Positions 1 through 7,666 are shown, numbered from the stretch's first letter. The stretch: DNA of 18,454 nt from an uncultured Verrucomicrobiota bacterium (GCA_946482165.1 CAMLQS010000063.1:1-18454), one strand, 5' to 3'. Notes: a model not told the origin generated them from the sequence alone. Numbers and translations: made by a program.

Positions 1-1
1 C

Positions 2-226
2 GACGACCTTGTGGCTTCCGTCACTGTCAAGGAGGTCCCCAAATGGACGCTTACGTTGGGTGCGCCGGGACATACCTTTCAGGTATGCCTCCGCCTCACC
101 CGCCTTGGCCGAACCGTATTTCCCGGTCGCGCAGACCCCGTCGGAGATTTTAGGACCTCCCTCAACGCCGCGCAACGATCCCGAGAGGTGGCGCTTGACG
201 GCGACGGCGCCGAAGCCTTGCTGCCA
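2..226 (+). other. Open frame at left edge, in frame with the acetyltransferase (possible upstream domain)
   Basis: The frame of the acetyltransferase gene stays open from the window edge to the ATG pair at 227/230. Its codons there look coding-like: many begin with G, and most end in G or C. The predicted residues alternate hydrophobic and polar, as in beta strands (for example 'KWTLTLGAPGHTFQVCLRL'). I recognise no domain. Either the acetyltransferase carries an N-terminal domain that starts outside the window, or this is the 3' end of another reading frame. The +1 frame over the same bases ends with TGA at 228-230, overlapping ATG 227, but its residues are rich in Pro, Arg and Ser, as in a shadow frame. 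Undecided. Confidence 0.35.
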
Positions 227-871
227 ATGATGGCGAGTCTTCCTCAACTGGTGATTATTGGCGCAGGCGGTTTCGGCCGTGAAATGCTCGCGTGGGCCGA
301 ACAGTCGGTGCAGTTCAATGTCGAATGGACGATCAAAGGTTTTATCGACGATAATACCGAGGTTTTCGCGAAGCGTCCGGCGCGGGCCCCGTTTCTCGGA
401 TCAATCCGGGACCACGAGCCACGTTCCGACGAGGTGTTCATCTGCGCGATCGGCACACCGAGGGTCAAACAGACATGCAGCGAACTCATCTCGACGCGCG
501 GTGGCCGCTTCACCCAACTCATCCATCGAAGTGCCGTCCTCGGGCACGAGGTGGTCGCCGCGGACGGTGTGATCCTGTGCCCCTACGCGGTGGTTTCCGG
601 CTATAACCGGCTCGGGCGAGGCGTGGCGGTGAACCTGCACTCGAGCATCGATCACGATGTGGAGGTGGACGATTGGTCGCAGATCAACTGTCACTGCGAC
701 CTCACGGGCGGGGTGCGAGTCGGGCGCGGCGTCTTTTTTGGTTCCCACGTGGCCGTGACGCCGGGGGTGGTCGTAGGTGATGGCGCGTATCTCGGCGCCG
801 GCACCGTGGTGTTGCGCGACGTGGAACCCAATGCGAAGATGATTGGCGTCCCTGCTCGCCGTATCGAGTGA
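227..871 (+). CDS. pglD: NeuD/PglD-family sugar O/N-acetyltransferase (left-handed beta-helix)
   Basis: This is a cytoplasmic acetyl-CoA-dependent acetyltransferase acting on a nucleotide-activated amino sugar. The start opens with a PglD_N Rossmann-like domain ('LVIIGAGGFGREML', then 'KGFIDDN'). Imperfect hexapeptide repeats follow, forming the left-handed beta-helix ('VILCPYAVVSG', 'GVRVGRGVFFGSHVAV', 'VVVGDGAYLGAGTVV'), and the tail 'GVPARRIE' is typical of the family. The His in 'SSIDHDVEV' matches the general base of PglD/NeuD. From ATG 227 the protein is 214 aa, the usual family length; ATG 230 is an equally good start and neither has an SD. The frame is open to the left edge, so an N-terminal extension is possible. 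With the aminotransferase at 3971, the PglC-type transferase at 5140 and the dehydratase at 5771, it most likely acetylates the 4-amino group of a UDP-trideoxy sugar. An alternative role is sialic or legionaminic acid modification, but no NeuB or NeuA is visible. Confidence 0.85.
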   Translation: MMASLPQLVIIGAGGFGREMLAWAEQSVQFNVEWTIKGFIDDNTEVFAKRPARAPFLGSIRDHEPRSDEVFICAIGTPRVKQTCSELISTRGGRFTQLIHRSAVLGHEVVAADGVILCPYAVVSGYNRLGRGVAVNLHSSIDHDVEVDDWSQINCHCDLTGGVRVGRGVFFGSHVAVTPGVVVGDGAYLGAGTVVLRDVEPNAKMIGVPARRIE

Positions 872-893
872 TCTCTTTTTGTTATCAGCCACC

Positions 894-1625
894 ATGCCTG
901 CGCCTCGTCTCAAGCCCCGCGTCATCTTTGCCTTGGTCTTTGCCTGCTTCGCTTTTTCCGCCGGCGTCGCGATGCAGTTTTTGCACGTGCCCAATGTAAA
1001 AGACGGGAAGGAGGGCGGAGGTGTGGCTTCGGGGGATCTGCTGCGTATCCTGCCTGATCGCGCAGGCGAATGGCGAGGCGAGGAAACGCCCTTGGGGGCA
1101 ACTGAATCGGTGAGCGAAGCGGCGCAGCGAGTGTTGAATTTTGACGACTACGCCTACCGCGTCTACCAGAAGAGCGGTCGTTCCTTCGGCGTCTATGTGG
1201 CCTATTGGGCTCCGGGGCGCATGCCGACGCATAAAGTCGCGTCGCACACTCCCGACCGGTGCTGGACAGAGAACGGCATGCGCTGCGAGGAGATGCGTTT
1301 TGCCGTGCCGGTGGAAGTCGCCGGGGCTTCGTTCAAGCCGGCCGAGTGGCGCCGCTTTACCGCACCCGGCAACTCGGCGGCGTCGCAGTATGTGCTTTTC
1401 TGGCATCTTGTCGGTGACGAACTCTACGATTACGGCGCGCGCTTCAACGCCAGCCCCCATCCCATGAAGTGGGTGAGGGACTCTTTGGCTTATGCGGTGA
1501 AGGGTTCGCAGAAACAGTATTTCATCCGCATCACCTCCGACGTCCCGCTCAATGATTTTCTTGCCGACGGCGAGTTGGCGGAACTCTGGCAGGCGCTGGC
1601 GGGACTGGGTTTGGCTGACTCGTAG
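894..1625 (+). CDS. epsI: Exosortase-associated EpsI family protein (DUF3485)
   Basis: A 243-aa membrane-anchored protein. Residues about 9-29 form one N-terminal hydrophobic helix, and the rest should lie outside the cytoplasm. The diagnostic DUF3485/EpsI core is present: 'VYVAYWAPGR' and then 'HTPDRCW' (His118, Cys123), followed by a region ending in 'FIRITSDVPL'. EpsI proteins accompany exosortases (EpsH/Xrt) that process PEP-CTERM-type proteins or serve exopolysaccharide export; the biochemical role of EpsI itself is not settled. ATG 894 was chosen because it lies 22 bases after the acetyltransferase stop and directly before the membrane helix; earlier starts overlap the previous gene. 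It is probably co-transcribed with that gene. No exosortase is visible in the window, so it may lie upstream or elsewhere. Confidence 0.85.
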   Translation: MPAPRLKPRVIFALVFACFAFSAGVAMQFLHVPNVKDGKEGGGVASGDLLRILPDRAGEWRGEETPLGATESVSEAAQRVLNFDDYAYRVYQKSGRSFGVYVAYWAPGRMPTHKVASHTPDRCWTENGMRCEEMRFAVPVEVAGASFKPAEWRRFTAPGNSAASQYVLFWHLVGDELYDYGARFNASPHPMKWVRDSLAYAVKGSQKQYFIRITSDVPLNDFLADGELAELWQALAGLGLADS

Positions 1626-1659
1626 GCTGTGGGGCGCATAGGCCTAAAAACTGCACCTC

Positions 1660-1676
1660 CAACCCGCTTCGGGTTG
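1660..1676 (+). terminator. Short hairpin after epsI, possible terminator
   Basis: A perfect 7-bp inverted repeat (CAACCCG / CGGGTTG around a CTT loop) lies 35 bases after the epsI stop. No T-tract follows directly; 'ACTTTCCCGG' comes about 8 bases later. It may end or attenuate the acetyltransferase-epsI transcript ahead of the separate promoter proposed at 1737. Confidence 0.35.
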
Positions 1677-1736
1677 AGCGGATACTTTCCCGGCTCTAGG
1701 CCTTTGTTATCGGTGCTCACCATTGGAATCCGTTGT

Positions 1737-1742
1737 TATAAT
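1737..1742 (+). promoter_or_regulatory. Consensus -10 hexamer TATAAT before the DUF4838 gene
   Basis: An exact TATAAT sits in the gap between epsI and the DUF4838 gene. The best-placed -35 (TGCTCA at 1714-1719, 17-bp spacer) matches TTGACA at only three positions. Transcription would start near 1749, which is also the most plausible start codon, so the mRNA could be leaderless or nearly so. The call rests on pattern alone. Confidence 0.4.
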
Positions 1743-1748
1743 TGCCGT

Positions 1749-3821
1749 TTGCGGGGGGCAGTCGTTACGTATTGGCGCATCATAATTCGGCTTCCCCTGG
1801 CGCTGATCGGGCCGCTGGCATTCGCCTCGCCCGAACCCCGGGAGCCGCATTTACGTTGGCGTGATTCACATGAACCTCCAGTTGCGCGGTGGTTTATACC
1901 GGGTCCGCTAGGTTACGAGGCAGGCGAGGCGCCACTGCCGTCGGGAGAGCGGGCATTTTTGAGCCGTTCGTTCTCCGGCCTTAGGGGGGGCGACGAGTTG
2001 GAGTGGATGCATCACAATGGCCTCGGTCCTCCTCCTGCCTTTTCGCATAATCTTTCCAGGGTTATCCCAAACGAGCTCTTTGAAGCTCATCCGGAGCTCT
2101 TTCCCTTGATCGGGGGACGACGCTGGCGCCCAGAGGCGCCTGGCGTGGTCAACTGGAACCCGGATCTGGGCGAAGAGGAGGTTGCCGAATATGCAGCCAA
2201 TGCGGCCAAGGCGTATTTCTCCGACAACCCAAATGCGCTCTCCTTTGCTTTGGGGGTGAACGACGGTCTTCGGTTCGGGGAGTCGGCGGCCACGCTAAGA
2301 TGGGTGTATCCGCCGCGTTACTTTCGCGGACGGCCGAATTACTCCGACCTCGTGTTCAACTTCATGAACAGGGTCGCGGAGCGAATGACTCCGGAGCATC
2401 CGGACAGATACCTTGGCGCGCTCGCCTATTACTGGTGCGAGCAGGTGCCCTCGTTTCCGGTCCACCCGAAGGTGATGCCGTTCCTCACCGCCGACCGGAG
2501 CCAAGGATACGACCCTGCGTTCAGGCGCGAGGAGGAGGCGCTGCAGCGGCGCTGGGCAGATGCGGGGCCCGAGAGGTTGGGCATCTACGACTACATCTAC
2601 GGGCACGGGTTTCTCGTGCCGCGCATCCATACGGCCCTCCTTGCGCGGAACTTGCGGCACGCGCGCCGTGTTGGTTTCGATCACTACTACGCTGAGCTCT
2701 ATCCCAACTGGGGGCTGGACGGACCTCAACCTTGGCTGGTGGCCCAGCTTCTCCAAGACCCCGAGCAATCGCGCGTTCGTCTGCTTGACGAGTATTATCG
2801 CAGGTTTTTCCGCAAGGCGGCGCGTCCGATGCGCCGATTTTTCGAGGGCTGCGAGGACGTCTGGATGGGGCAGGGGGGGCCCTCGTATTGGCTCAAGCAC
2901 TACCGCAGTGACACCCAAGCCGCGCTTTACCCTTGGGTAGTGAGGCAGGCGTTGCGCGCCTCCCTTGTCGAAGCGGAACGACTGGCGGCGGGCGATTCGC
3001 TGGCGGAGGCTCGCGTGCGGCTGACCAGCGAGGCATTCGCGGTGAGCGAACGCTTCGTGGAGTTTGTCGAAACACGCGAGAATCTGGCTCGCGCGATCCT
3101 CGTCGATTCGTCCGCGGGCCGGGTCGGGGATCACGTGCGCTCCTTGCTCGACGCCGAAAGGATGGCTCGCGCGCGATTTCAAGAGGAGCTCGCCTCGGTG
3201 CGCCGTGAGCACCCGCTTGCATTTGGGACCGTCAGCGAAGCCGACTTTTTGCGCAGTGACTGGGGCCCGTCCGCGGAATGGATGCTGAGCGGGAAGAGTG
3301 CCGTGCTCGGGCCGGAATTGGTGACCGACCACTTCTGGCATTTATCGCCGAGGCCGGACCACAAAATAGCGGGTTTGGTTTACGCTCCGGGCATGCCGCC
3401 CGGATGGTCATCCCGGTCGGAGCCATGGGAGGGGATGGTGACCAGGCTTGAAACCCGGACCGGGCGGGTCGAGCGAGTGCTGCGAATGGAGCGCAATAAA
3501 TTCACTCTCTTGCAACTTGTCGTTTCCGCGTCCGAAGCCGAATCCAAGATGGTGCTGTCCATTGCCATCGAAGGCAGGATGGGCGGCGAGACTGAGTTGT
3601 CTCTCACGGGTGTTTGGGCGGATGCGGAGGGCAAGGCGGTTTCGGAGGGCCGCCGGATAGACGCGCCCAAGGGAGATTGGGTGAAGGGAACCCGTCTTTT
3701 TCTGCCATTACCTGCAAAACCATCCGGATCCACCCAAATAGCCTTGAGCATCCTCGTCACGAATCAGCAGGCGGAAGATTGGCTGGAGCTGAGCCTTCCT
3801 TCCATTCGCAAAAGTAATTAG
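1749..3821 (+). CDS. Secreted DUF4838 domain-containing protein (putative glycan-active enzyme)
   Basis: A protein of about 690 aa with the DUF4838 signature: 'HNLSRVIP' near residue 100, 'HPELFPLIGGRRW' near 114, 'VVNWNPDLGEEEV' near 136 and 'LGVNDGLRFGES' near 170. A Trp/Tyr-rich barrel-like region follows ('LAYYWCEQVP', 'DYIYGHGFLVPRIH', 'YAELYPNWGLDGP'), then an extra region after about residue 500 with beta-rich character. DUF4838 proteins resemble the barrel of GH67-type glycosidases, but their activity is mostly undefined; polysaccharide processing is an inference. The start is uncertain. No in-frame ATG exists in the 5' part; TTG 1749 gives a sensible signal peptide ('YWRIIIRLPLALIGPLAFAS', cleavage near residue 27). 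GTG 1713 and GTG 1629 are alternatives, but the bases before 1749 look non-coding. The gene sits inside the glycan cluster and splits the acetyltransferase from its presumed partners. Confidence 0.75.
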   Translation: MRGAVVTYWRIIIRLPLALIGPLAFASPEPREPHLRWRDSHEPPVARWFIPGPLGYEAGEAPLPSGERAFLSRSFSGLRGGDELEWMHHNGLGPPPAFSHNLSRVIPNELFEAHPELFPLIGGRRWRPEAPGVVNWNPDLGEEEVAEYAANAAKAYFSDNPNALSFALGVNDGLRFGESAATLRWVYPPRYFRGRPNYSDLVFNFMNRVAERMTPEHPDRYLGALAYYWCEQVPSFPVHPKVMPFLTADRSQGYDPAFRREEEALQRRWADAGPERLGIYDYIYGHGFLVPRIHTALLARNLRHARRVGFDHYYAELYPNWGLDGPQPWLVAQLLQDPEQSRVRLLDEYYRRFFRKAARPMRRFFEGCEDVWMGQGGPSYWLKHYRSDTQAALYPWVVRQALRASLVEAERLAAGDSLAEARVRLTSEAFAVSERFVEFVETRENLARAILVDSSAGRVGDHVRSLLDAERMARARFQEELASVRREHPLAFGTVSEADFLRSDWGPSAEWMLSGKSAVLGPELVTDHFWHLSPRPDHKIAGLVYAPGMPPGWSSRSEPWEGMVTRLETRTGRVERVLRMERNKFTLLQLVVSASEAESKMVLSIAIEGRMGGETELSLTGVWADAEGKAVSEGRRIDAPKGDWVKGTRLFLPLPAKPSGSTQIALSILVTNQQAEDWLELSLPSIRKSN

Positions 3822-3970
3822 GTTCGTCTTTTATTTTATATTGGTCTAATCTGTAATTTGTTGCAGATTTAACGGTTTACTGGCGGCGGCGCATTGACGA
3901 TATTTTTGCGGTCGTCGCAGATGCAGTTGACCCGGTAGGGTGCTCAATTTTTCAATAAGCGTTCCGATAC
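3822..3970 (+). promoter_or_regulatory. AT-rich leader before the aminotransferase gene
   Basis: This 149-base gap is much more AT-rich than its surroundings, especially 3822-3870 ('CTTTTATTTTATATTGG'). It holds several weak promoter-like elements: TCTAAT at 3845, TGTAAT at 3852, TTGACG at 3894 and TTGACC at 3927. None forms a good -35/-10 pair by eye. It most likely carries the promoter of the downstream aminotransferase-transferase-dehydratase operon. Confidence 0.4.
3848..3869. repeat. Inverted repeat AATCTG-N10-CAGATT
   Basis: A perfect 6-bp dyad with a 10-base spacer lies in the AT-rich gap, 26 bases after the DUF4838 stop. It could be an operator for the downstream operon or a weak terminator hairpin. 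No regulator can be assigned. Confidence 0.3.
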
Positions 3971-5107
3971 ATGTCGCCATCCCGTCTTTACCTTTCCCCG
4001 CCCCACATCGGGCCGGATGAACTTGGCTTGGTTCAAGAAGCCTTCGCCACTAACTGGATAGCGCCGCTTGGCCCGCATGTGGACGCGTTTGAAAAGGAGT
4101 TCGCCGCCTATGTTGGCGCAAAGCATGCTGCGGCGCTTTCCTCCGGGACCGCCGCGCTGCATCTCGGGCTTCGCCTTTGCGGGGTCGTTCGCGATGACGA
4201 TGTGCTTTGCTCGACCCTCACGTTTTCCGCCAGCGCCAATCCCATTGTTTACGAGGGCGCTCGCCCGGTGTTCATTGATAGCGAAGCCGGTTCTTGGAAT
4301 CTGGATGCCGCGCTCCTTGACGAGTATTTGAGCCGGCGTGCGGCGGAAGGGCGTCGAGCGCCAAAGGCTTTGGTCCTCGTGCACTTATATGGACAGTGCG
4401 CTGACATCGACCCGATCATGGCCACTTGCGCCAGACATGGGGTGACGGTGATCGAAGACGCGGCAGAGGCGCTCGGCGCCACTTACAAAGGGCGCAGCCC
4501 CGGCGTATTCGGGCGTTGCGGCATTTTCTCCTTCAATGGGAATAAGATCATTACCACCTCAGGCGGCGGAATGCTGGTGTCGGATGACGAAGCCTTGGTC
4601 CGACAGGCCAGGTTTTTAGCCACGCAAGCACGGGATCCCGCCCCCCATTACCAGCATTCTCACATTGGCTTCAACTATCGCCTCAGCAACGTGCTCGCCG
4701 GTATCGGTCGAGGCCAGCTCCGCGTTCTCCCCCAGCGAGTAGACGCCCGGCGCAACGTCACAGCGTCGTATCGGCGGCTGCTTGCTGACTTGCCGGGGCT
4801 CACTTTCATGCCTGAAGCGGACTTCGGCCGGAGCAATCGCTGGCTCACCTGCATTCAGATCGAGCCGGCTGTTTTCGGCGCCGACCGGGAAGCGGTGCGT
4901 TTGGCGCTCGAAGCCGAGAACATCGAATCTCGCCCGGTCTGGAAACCGTTGCACATGCAGCCCGTTTTTGCCTCCTGTGAAACGGTCGGCGGAGCGGTTG
5001 CCGAGAAGCTGTTCGCCGACGGCCTTTGCCTCCCTTCCGGTTCCGCGATGACCGAGATGGATATCCAGCGTGTGGCGTCGGTTGTTCGCCGATGCGGACG
5101 ATTCTGA
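3971..5107 (+). CDS. pglE: DegT/DnrJ/EryC1/StrS aminotransferase (PglE-like nucleotide-sugar 4-aminotransferase)
   Basis: A 378-aa PLP-dependent aminotransferase of the sugar-aminotransferase (fold type I) family. It begins with the typical 'LYLSPPHIGPDE' and 'NWIAPLGPHVDAFEKEFA', followed by the phosphate-binding loop 'ALSSGTAALHLGL'. 'VIEDAAEALGA' contributes the PLP-pairing Asp163, and 'SFNGNKIITTSGGG' supplies the Schiff-base Lys192. Length and motif order match PglE, which converts a UDP-4-keto-6-deoxy-GlcNAc to the 4-amino sugar using glutamate. The substrate is inferred from the neighbours: the 4,6-dehydratase (5771) would supply the keto sugar and the acetyltransferase (227) would finish it. 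It is the first gene of a tight operon; the next ORF starts 32 bases downstream. ATG 3971 is the natural start and lacks an SD. Other amino-sugar substrates (for example perosamine) cannot be excluded. Confidence 0.85.
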   Translation: MSPSRLYLSPPHIGPDELGLVQEAFATNWIAPLGPHVDAFEKEFAAYVGAKHAAALSSGTAALHLGLRLCGVVRDDDVLCSTLTFSASANPIVYEGARPVFIDSEAGSWNLDAALLDEYLSRRAAEGRRAPKALVLVHLYGQCADIDPIMATCARHGVTVIEDAAEALGATYKGRSPGVFGRCGIFSFNGNKIITTSGGGMLVSDDEALVRQARFLATQARDPAPHYQHSHIGFNYRLSNVLAGIGRGQLRVLPQRVDARRNVTASYRRLLADLPGLTFMPEADFGRSNRWLTCIQIEPAVFGADREAVRLALEAENIESRPVWKPLHMQPVFASCETVGGAVAEKLFADGLCLPSGSAMTEMDIQRVASVVRRCGRF

Positions 5108-5139
5108 GCGCCGTTCCTGGTTTCAGAGTTCGTCGTCCC

Positions 5140-5769
5140 ATGAAGCGTATCCTTGATCTTTTCCTGGTGTTTTTGAGTCTTCCCGTATGGGGCCCACTGC
5201 TACTGGTAATAGCGCTTGTCGTTCGTCTTAACCTAGGTTCGCCGGTGTTCTTTCGGCAAAAGCGACCGGGGCGGAATGGTGCGATCTTTGAGTTGATCAA
5301 ATTTCGTTCCATGAGAAATGCAGTCAATGCAGACGGGCGTGCCCTTCCCGACTCGGAGCGGCTGACTCCGTTCGGGCGGTCATTGCGGGCCTCATCGCTC
5401 GACGAGCTGCCGGAACTTTGGAACGTGATCAAAGGTGAGATGAGCTTGGTCGGCCCCCGACCTTTGTTGGTGGAATATTTGTCTCGCTATACGCCGGAGC
5501 AGGCGAGGCGGCATCTGGTGCGTCCGGGCTTGACCGGGCTGGCCCAGGTCAGCGGACGAAACGCCATCACATGGGAAGAAAAGTTCCGCCAAGACATCTT
5601 CTACGTAGACAATCATAACCTTTTTCTCGACCTTAAGATCATCGCGCGGACGCTCCTGAAGGTGTTGAGGCGCGATGGGATCAGCGCCGCTGGCGATGCT
5701 ACGATGCCAGAGTTCAATCCCGCGCCGCCCGCGACCTCGTCCCCCGCCGCTCCGACGCCCCATTCGTAA
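5140..5769 (+). CDS. pglC: Monotopic phosphoglycosyl transferase (PglC/WcaJ-type bacterial sugar transferase)
   Basis: A 209-aa bacterial sugar transferase that moves a sugar-phosphate from a UDP-sugar to undecaprenyl phosphate at the inner membrane, starting lipid-linked glycan assembly. It begins 'MKRILDLF' with one membrane-inserted helix (about residues 5-30), then 'SPVFFRQKRPGRNG' and 'FELIKFRSMR', then the catalytic Asp88-Glu89 in 'SSLDELPELWNVIKGEMS', then 'LVGPRPLL' and 'VRPGLTGLAQVSGRN'. The short form without a multi-helix N-terminus is the PglC-like architecture. ATG 5140 matches the usual family start; in-frame ATG 5092 would overlap the aminotransferase stop. The last ~25 residues are a Pro/Ala/Ser-rich tail unlike the family core. 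It lies between the aminotransferase and dehydratase genes and is surely co-transcribed with them. Confidence 0.88.
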   Translation: MKRILDLFLVFLSLPVWGPLLLVIALVVRLNLGSPVFFRQKRPGRNGAIFELIKFRSMRNAVNADGRALPDSERLTPFGRSLRASSLDELPELWNVIKGEMSLVGPRPLLVEYLSRYTPEQARRHLVRPGLTGLAQVSGRNAITWEEKFRQDIFYVDNHNLFLDLKIIARTLLKVLRRDGISAAGDATMPEFNPAPPATSSPAAPTPHS

Positions 5770-5770
5770 T

Positions 5771-7639
5771 ATGAAAGCTTCCGTGTTTAGCATTCCTGGC
5801 AATCAACGCGCTTTGCTCGCAGGGCTGATTTACGCTCTTATTCTGAGCGGGTCGGTCTGGGCCGCGTGGGAGCTGCGATTTGATTTCGCCGTGCCTGCGA
5901 ATTTCCGAGCGGATCGCATTGTCTCCCTTGTTCCGCTGGTTTTGCTTAAGCTGTTCCTTTTGTTGGTGTTGAGGCAATTCGGATCGATGCTTCACTACTT
6001 CAGCTTGCCGGATCTTTTGCGGGTGGTGCTCGCGATGTGCACGGCGTCTTTCGCCGCGTTTTTCATCGGACTGTTCTCTCCGCTGGGTCTCGTGGTGCCG
6101 CGCGGCATGCTGTTGATCGACCTCATGCTTTCGATCGGAGCTATCTGCACTTTCCGTCTGGCGCTCCGGGTTATGCGCGAACAGCGGACTGCCGCGGATA
6201 TGAAGGGGAAACCGAGACGGCGGGTAGCGATTATCGGAGCAGGGAACGTAGGCGCCAGCTTGGCTCGCGAATGCGCTGGTGGCCGGGCGCGAAGCCTTCA
6301 TCCCGTCGTTTTCATGGACGACAATCCGAAGATGCGCGGCGCCTTTGTCCACGGTATACAAGTCGCGGGGCGGCCGGACGATGTCGCCGCGATTCGGGCT
6401 CGTTTCGCTTTCGATCAGGTCATTCTCGCGATTCCGACCGCCTCGGAAAAACGTATCCGGGATATCGTTACGCTCATGACGCAGCAGGGGCTCGAAGTCG
6501 ACACGGTGCCGTCGATCGACGATCTCACCTTGGGGCGGATCAAAGTCACCAAGATCCGCCCCGTGGAGGTTGAGGATCTCTTGGGTCGGGAACCGGTGCA
6601 ATTGGACAAGGCGGGCATCGCAGCCTCCGTCAAGGATCAGGTCGTGATGGTAACCGGGGGGGGCGGCAGCATCGGCTCCGAACTCTGTCGGCAGATCGCG
6701 GACTGCAACCCCTCGCGCCTTCTCGTGCTAGATCAGAGCGAAGCGGCGCTGTTCGTCATCGAACAGGAACTGATAAGCCGAGGCATGGGGGCGATTATTC
6801 AACCTGTGGTCGCCGACATCTTGGATCGGCCTAGGATTCGCCAAGTTCTGGAACGGTATCGTCCGACGCGAATATTTCATGCAGCCGCTCACAAGCATGT
6901 TTTTTTGATGGAGCGACAGCCCGCGGAGGCCGTGAAAAACAACTCTCTCGGCACTCTCGCTCTGGCGGAAGAGGCGGTGGCACATGGAGTCGAAACCTTC
7001 GTGTTTATCTCCACCGACAAAGCCGTTAATCCGACCAATGTCATGGGCGCCTCAAAGCGTTTGGCCGAGCTGGTCCTGCGGCAGTTACATGTCTCGGGCA
7101 AAGCCGGAAAAACCCGGTTCATGGCCGTTCGGTTTGGCAATGTGCTCGGGTCTTCCGGGAGCGTTGTTCCGATTTTCAAGCGGCAGATTGCGCAGGGCGG
7201 CCCCATAACGGTGACGCACCCTGAGGTGACGCGCTATTTCATGACGATTCCGGAGGCCGTTGGACTGGTCCTGCAGGCCAGCGTGATCGGCCAAGGCGGC
7301 GAGATCTTTGTCCTCGATATGGGCAGCCCGGTGAAGATTGTCGATTTGGCGAGGCAAATGATCCAACTGTCTGGTTTGCAGCCGGATGTGGATATCGAAA
7401 TCAAATTCACCGGCCTGAAACCCGGAGAAAAGCTATACGAGGAGCTTCAGCATCATACGGAGACGCATAAGCCGACACAGCATCCTCGCATTCAGATGTT
7501 TGTCGTCGATGAACGAAACCTGCAAGCAGTGCATCAAGAGCTCGTGGAATGCAGCCAAGGCATACACAGTCTTCAGTCCGCTGACGTAAAGGCTTGGTTG
7601 AACAAACAGATCCCTGAATACGTTCCGTTTGTTGAATAG
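5771..7639 (+). CDS. pglF: Membrane-bound nucleotide-sugar 4,6-dehydratase (PglF/WbpM/CapD family)
   Basis: A 622-aa protein starting one base after the previous stop (TAA T ATG). Four N-terminal membrane helices (about 13-33, 51-69, 82-105, 112-132) precede a CoA-binding-like Rossmann domain ('VAIIGAGNVGAS' near 152) and a catalytic SDR domain with 'VTGGGGSIGSE' (about 294-304). The catalytic segment reads 'STDKAVNPTNVMGASKR', with Thr415-Asp416-Lys417 and Met425-x3-Lys429. Met in place of the usual SDR Tyr is characteristic of this dehydratase group and is not a defect. Length and layout equal WbpM/PglF, which convert UDP-GlcNAc to UDP-2-acetamido-2,6-dideoxy-xylo-hexos-4-ulose. It supplies the substrate for the aminotransferase at 3971. 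It is the last gene of the operon before a convergent junction. Confidence 0.9.
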   Translation: MKASVFSIPGNQRALLAGLIYALILSGSVWAAWELRFDFAVPANFRADRIVSLVPLVLLKLFLLLVLRQFGSMLHYFSLPDLLRVVLAMCTASFAAFFIGLFSPLGLVVPRGMLLIDLMLSIGAICTFRLALRVMREQRTAADMKGKPRRRVAIIGAGNVGASLARECAGGRARSLHPVVFMDDNPKMRGAFVHGIQVAGRPDDVAAIRARFAFDQVILAIPTASEKRIRDIVTLMTQQGLEVDTVPSIDDLTLGRIKVTKIRPVEVEDLLGREPVQLDKAGIAASVKDQVVMVTGGGGSIGSELCRQIADCNPSRLLVLDQSEAALFVIEQELISRGMGAIIQPVVADILDRPRIRQVLERYRPTRIFHAAAHKHVFLMERQPAEAVKNNSLGTLALAEEAVAHGVETFVFISTDKAVNPTNVMGASKRLAELVLRQLHVSGKAGKTRFMAVRFGNVLGSSGSVVPIFKRQIAQGGPITVTHPEVTRYFMTIPEAVGLVLQASVIGQGGEIFVLDMGSPVKIVDLARQMIQLSGLQPDVDIEIKFTGLKPGEKLYEELQHHTETHKPTQHPRIQMFVVDERNLQAVHQELVECSQGIHSLQSADVKAWLNKQIPEYVPFVE

Positions 7640-7647
7640 TGGGAGGT

Positions 7648-7666
7648 CTTAAGGGAGGCCCTCAAG
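7648..7666. terminator. Hairpin at convergent gene junction
   Basis: CTTAAGGG and CCCTCAAG pair across an AGG loop with one mismatch, 8 bases after the dehydratase stop. There is no T-tract. It lies in the 96-base gap between convergent genes and could serve both transcripts; otherwise the gap holds only GC-rich sequence. Confidence 0.4.

Noticed and set aside
30..153. Perfect AGGAGG at 30-35 seven bases before ATG 43
   Set aside because: The frame it would open is only 36 codons, Pro/Arg-rich at its end and without recognisable features; no other gene here uses an SD, so it is probably chance.
5771..7639. Missing SDR catalytic Tyr in the dehydratase (Met at 425)
   Set aside because: Met at this position is the normal state of large membrane-bound PglF/WbpM-type dehydratases and does not indicate inactivity.
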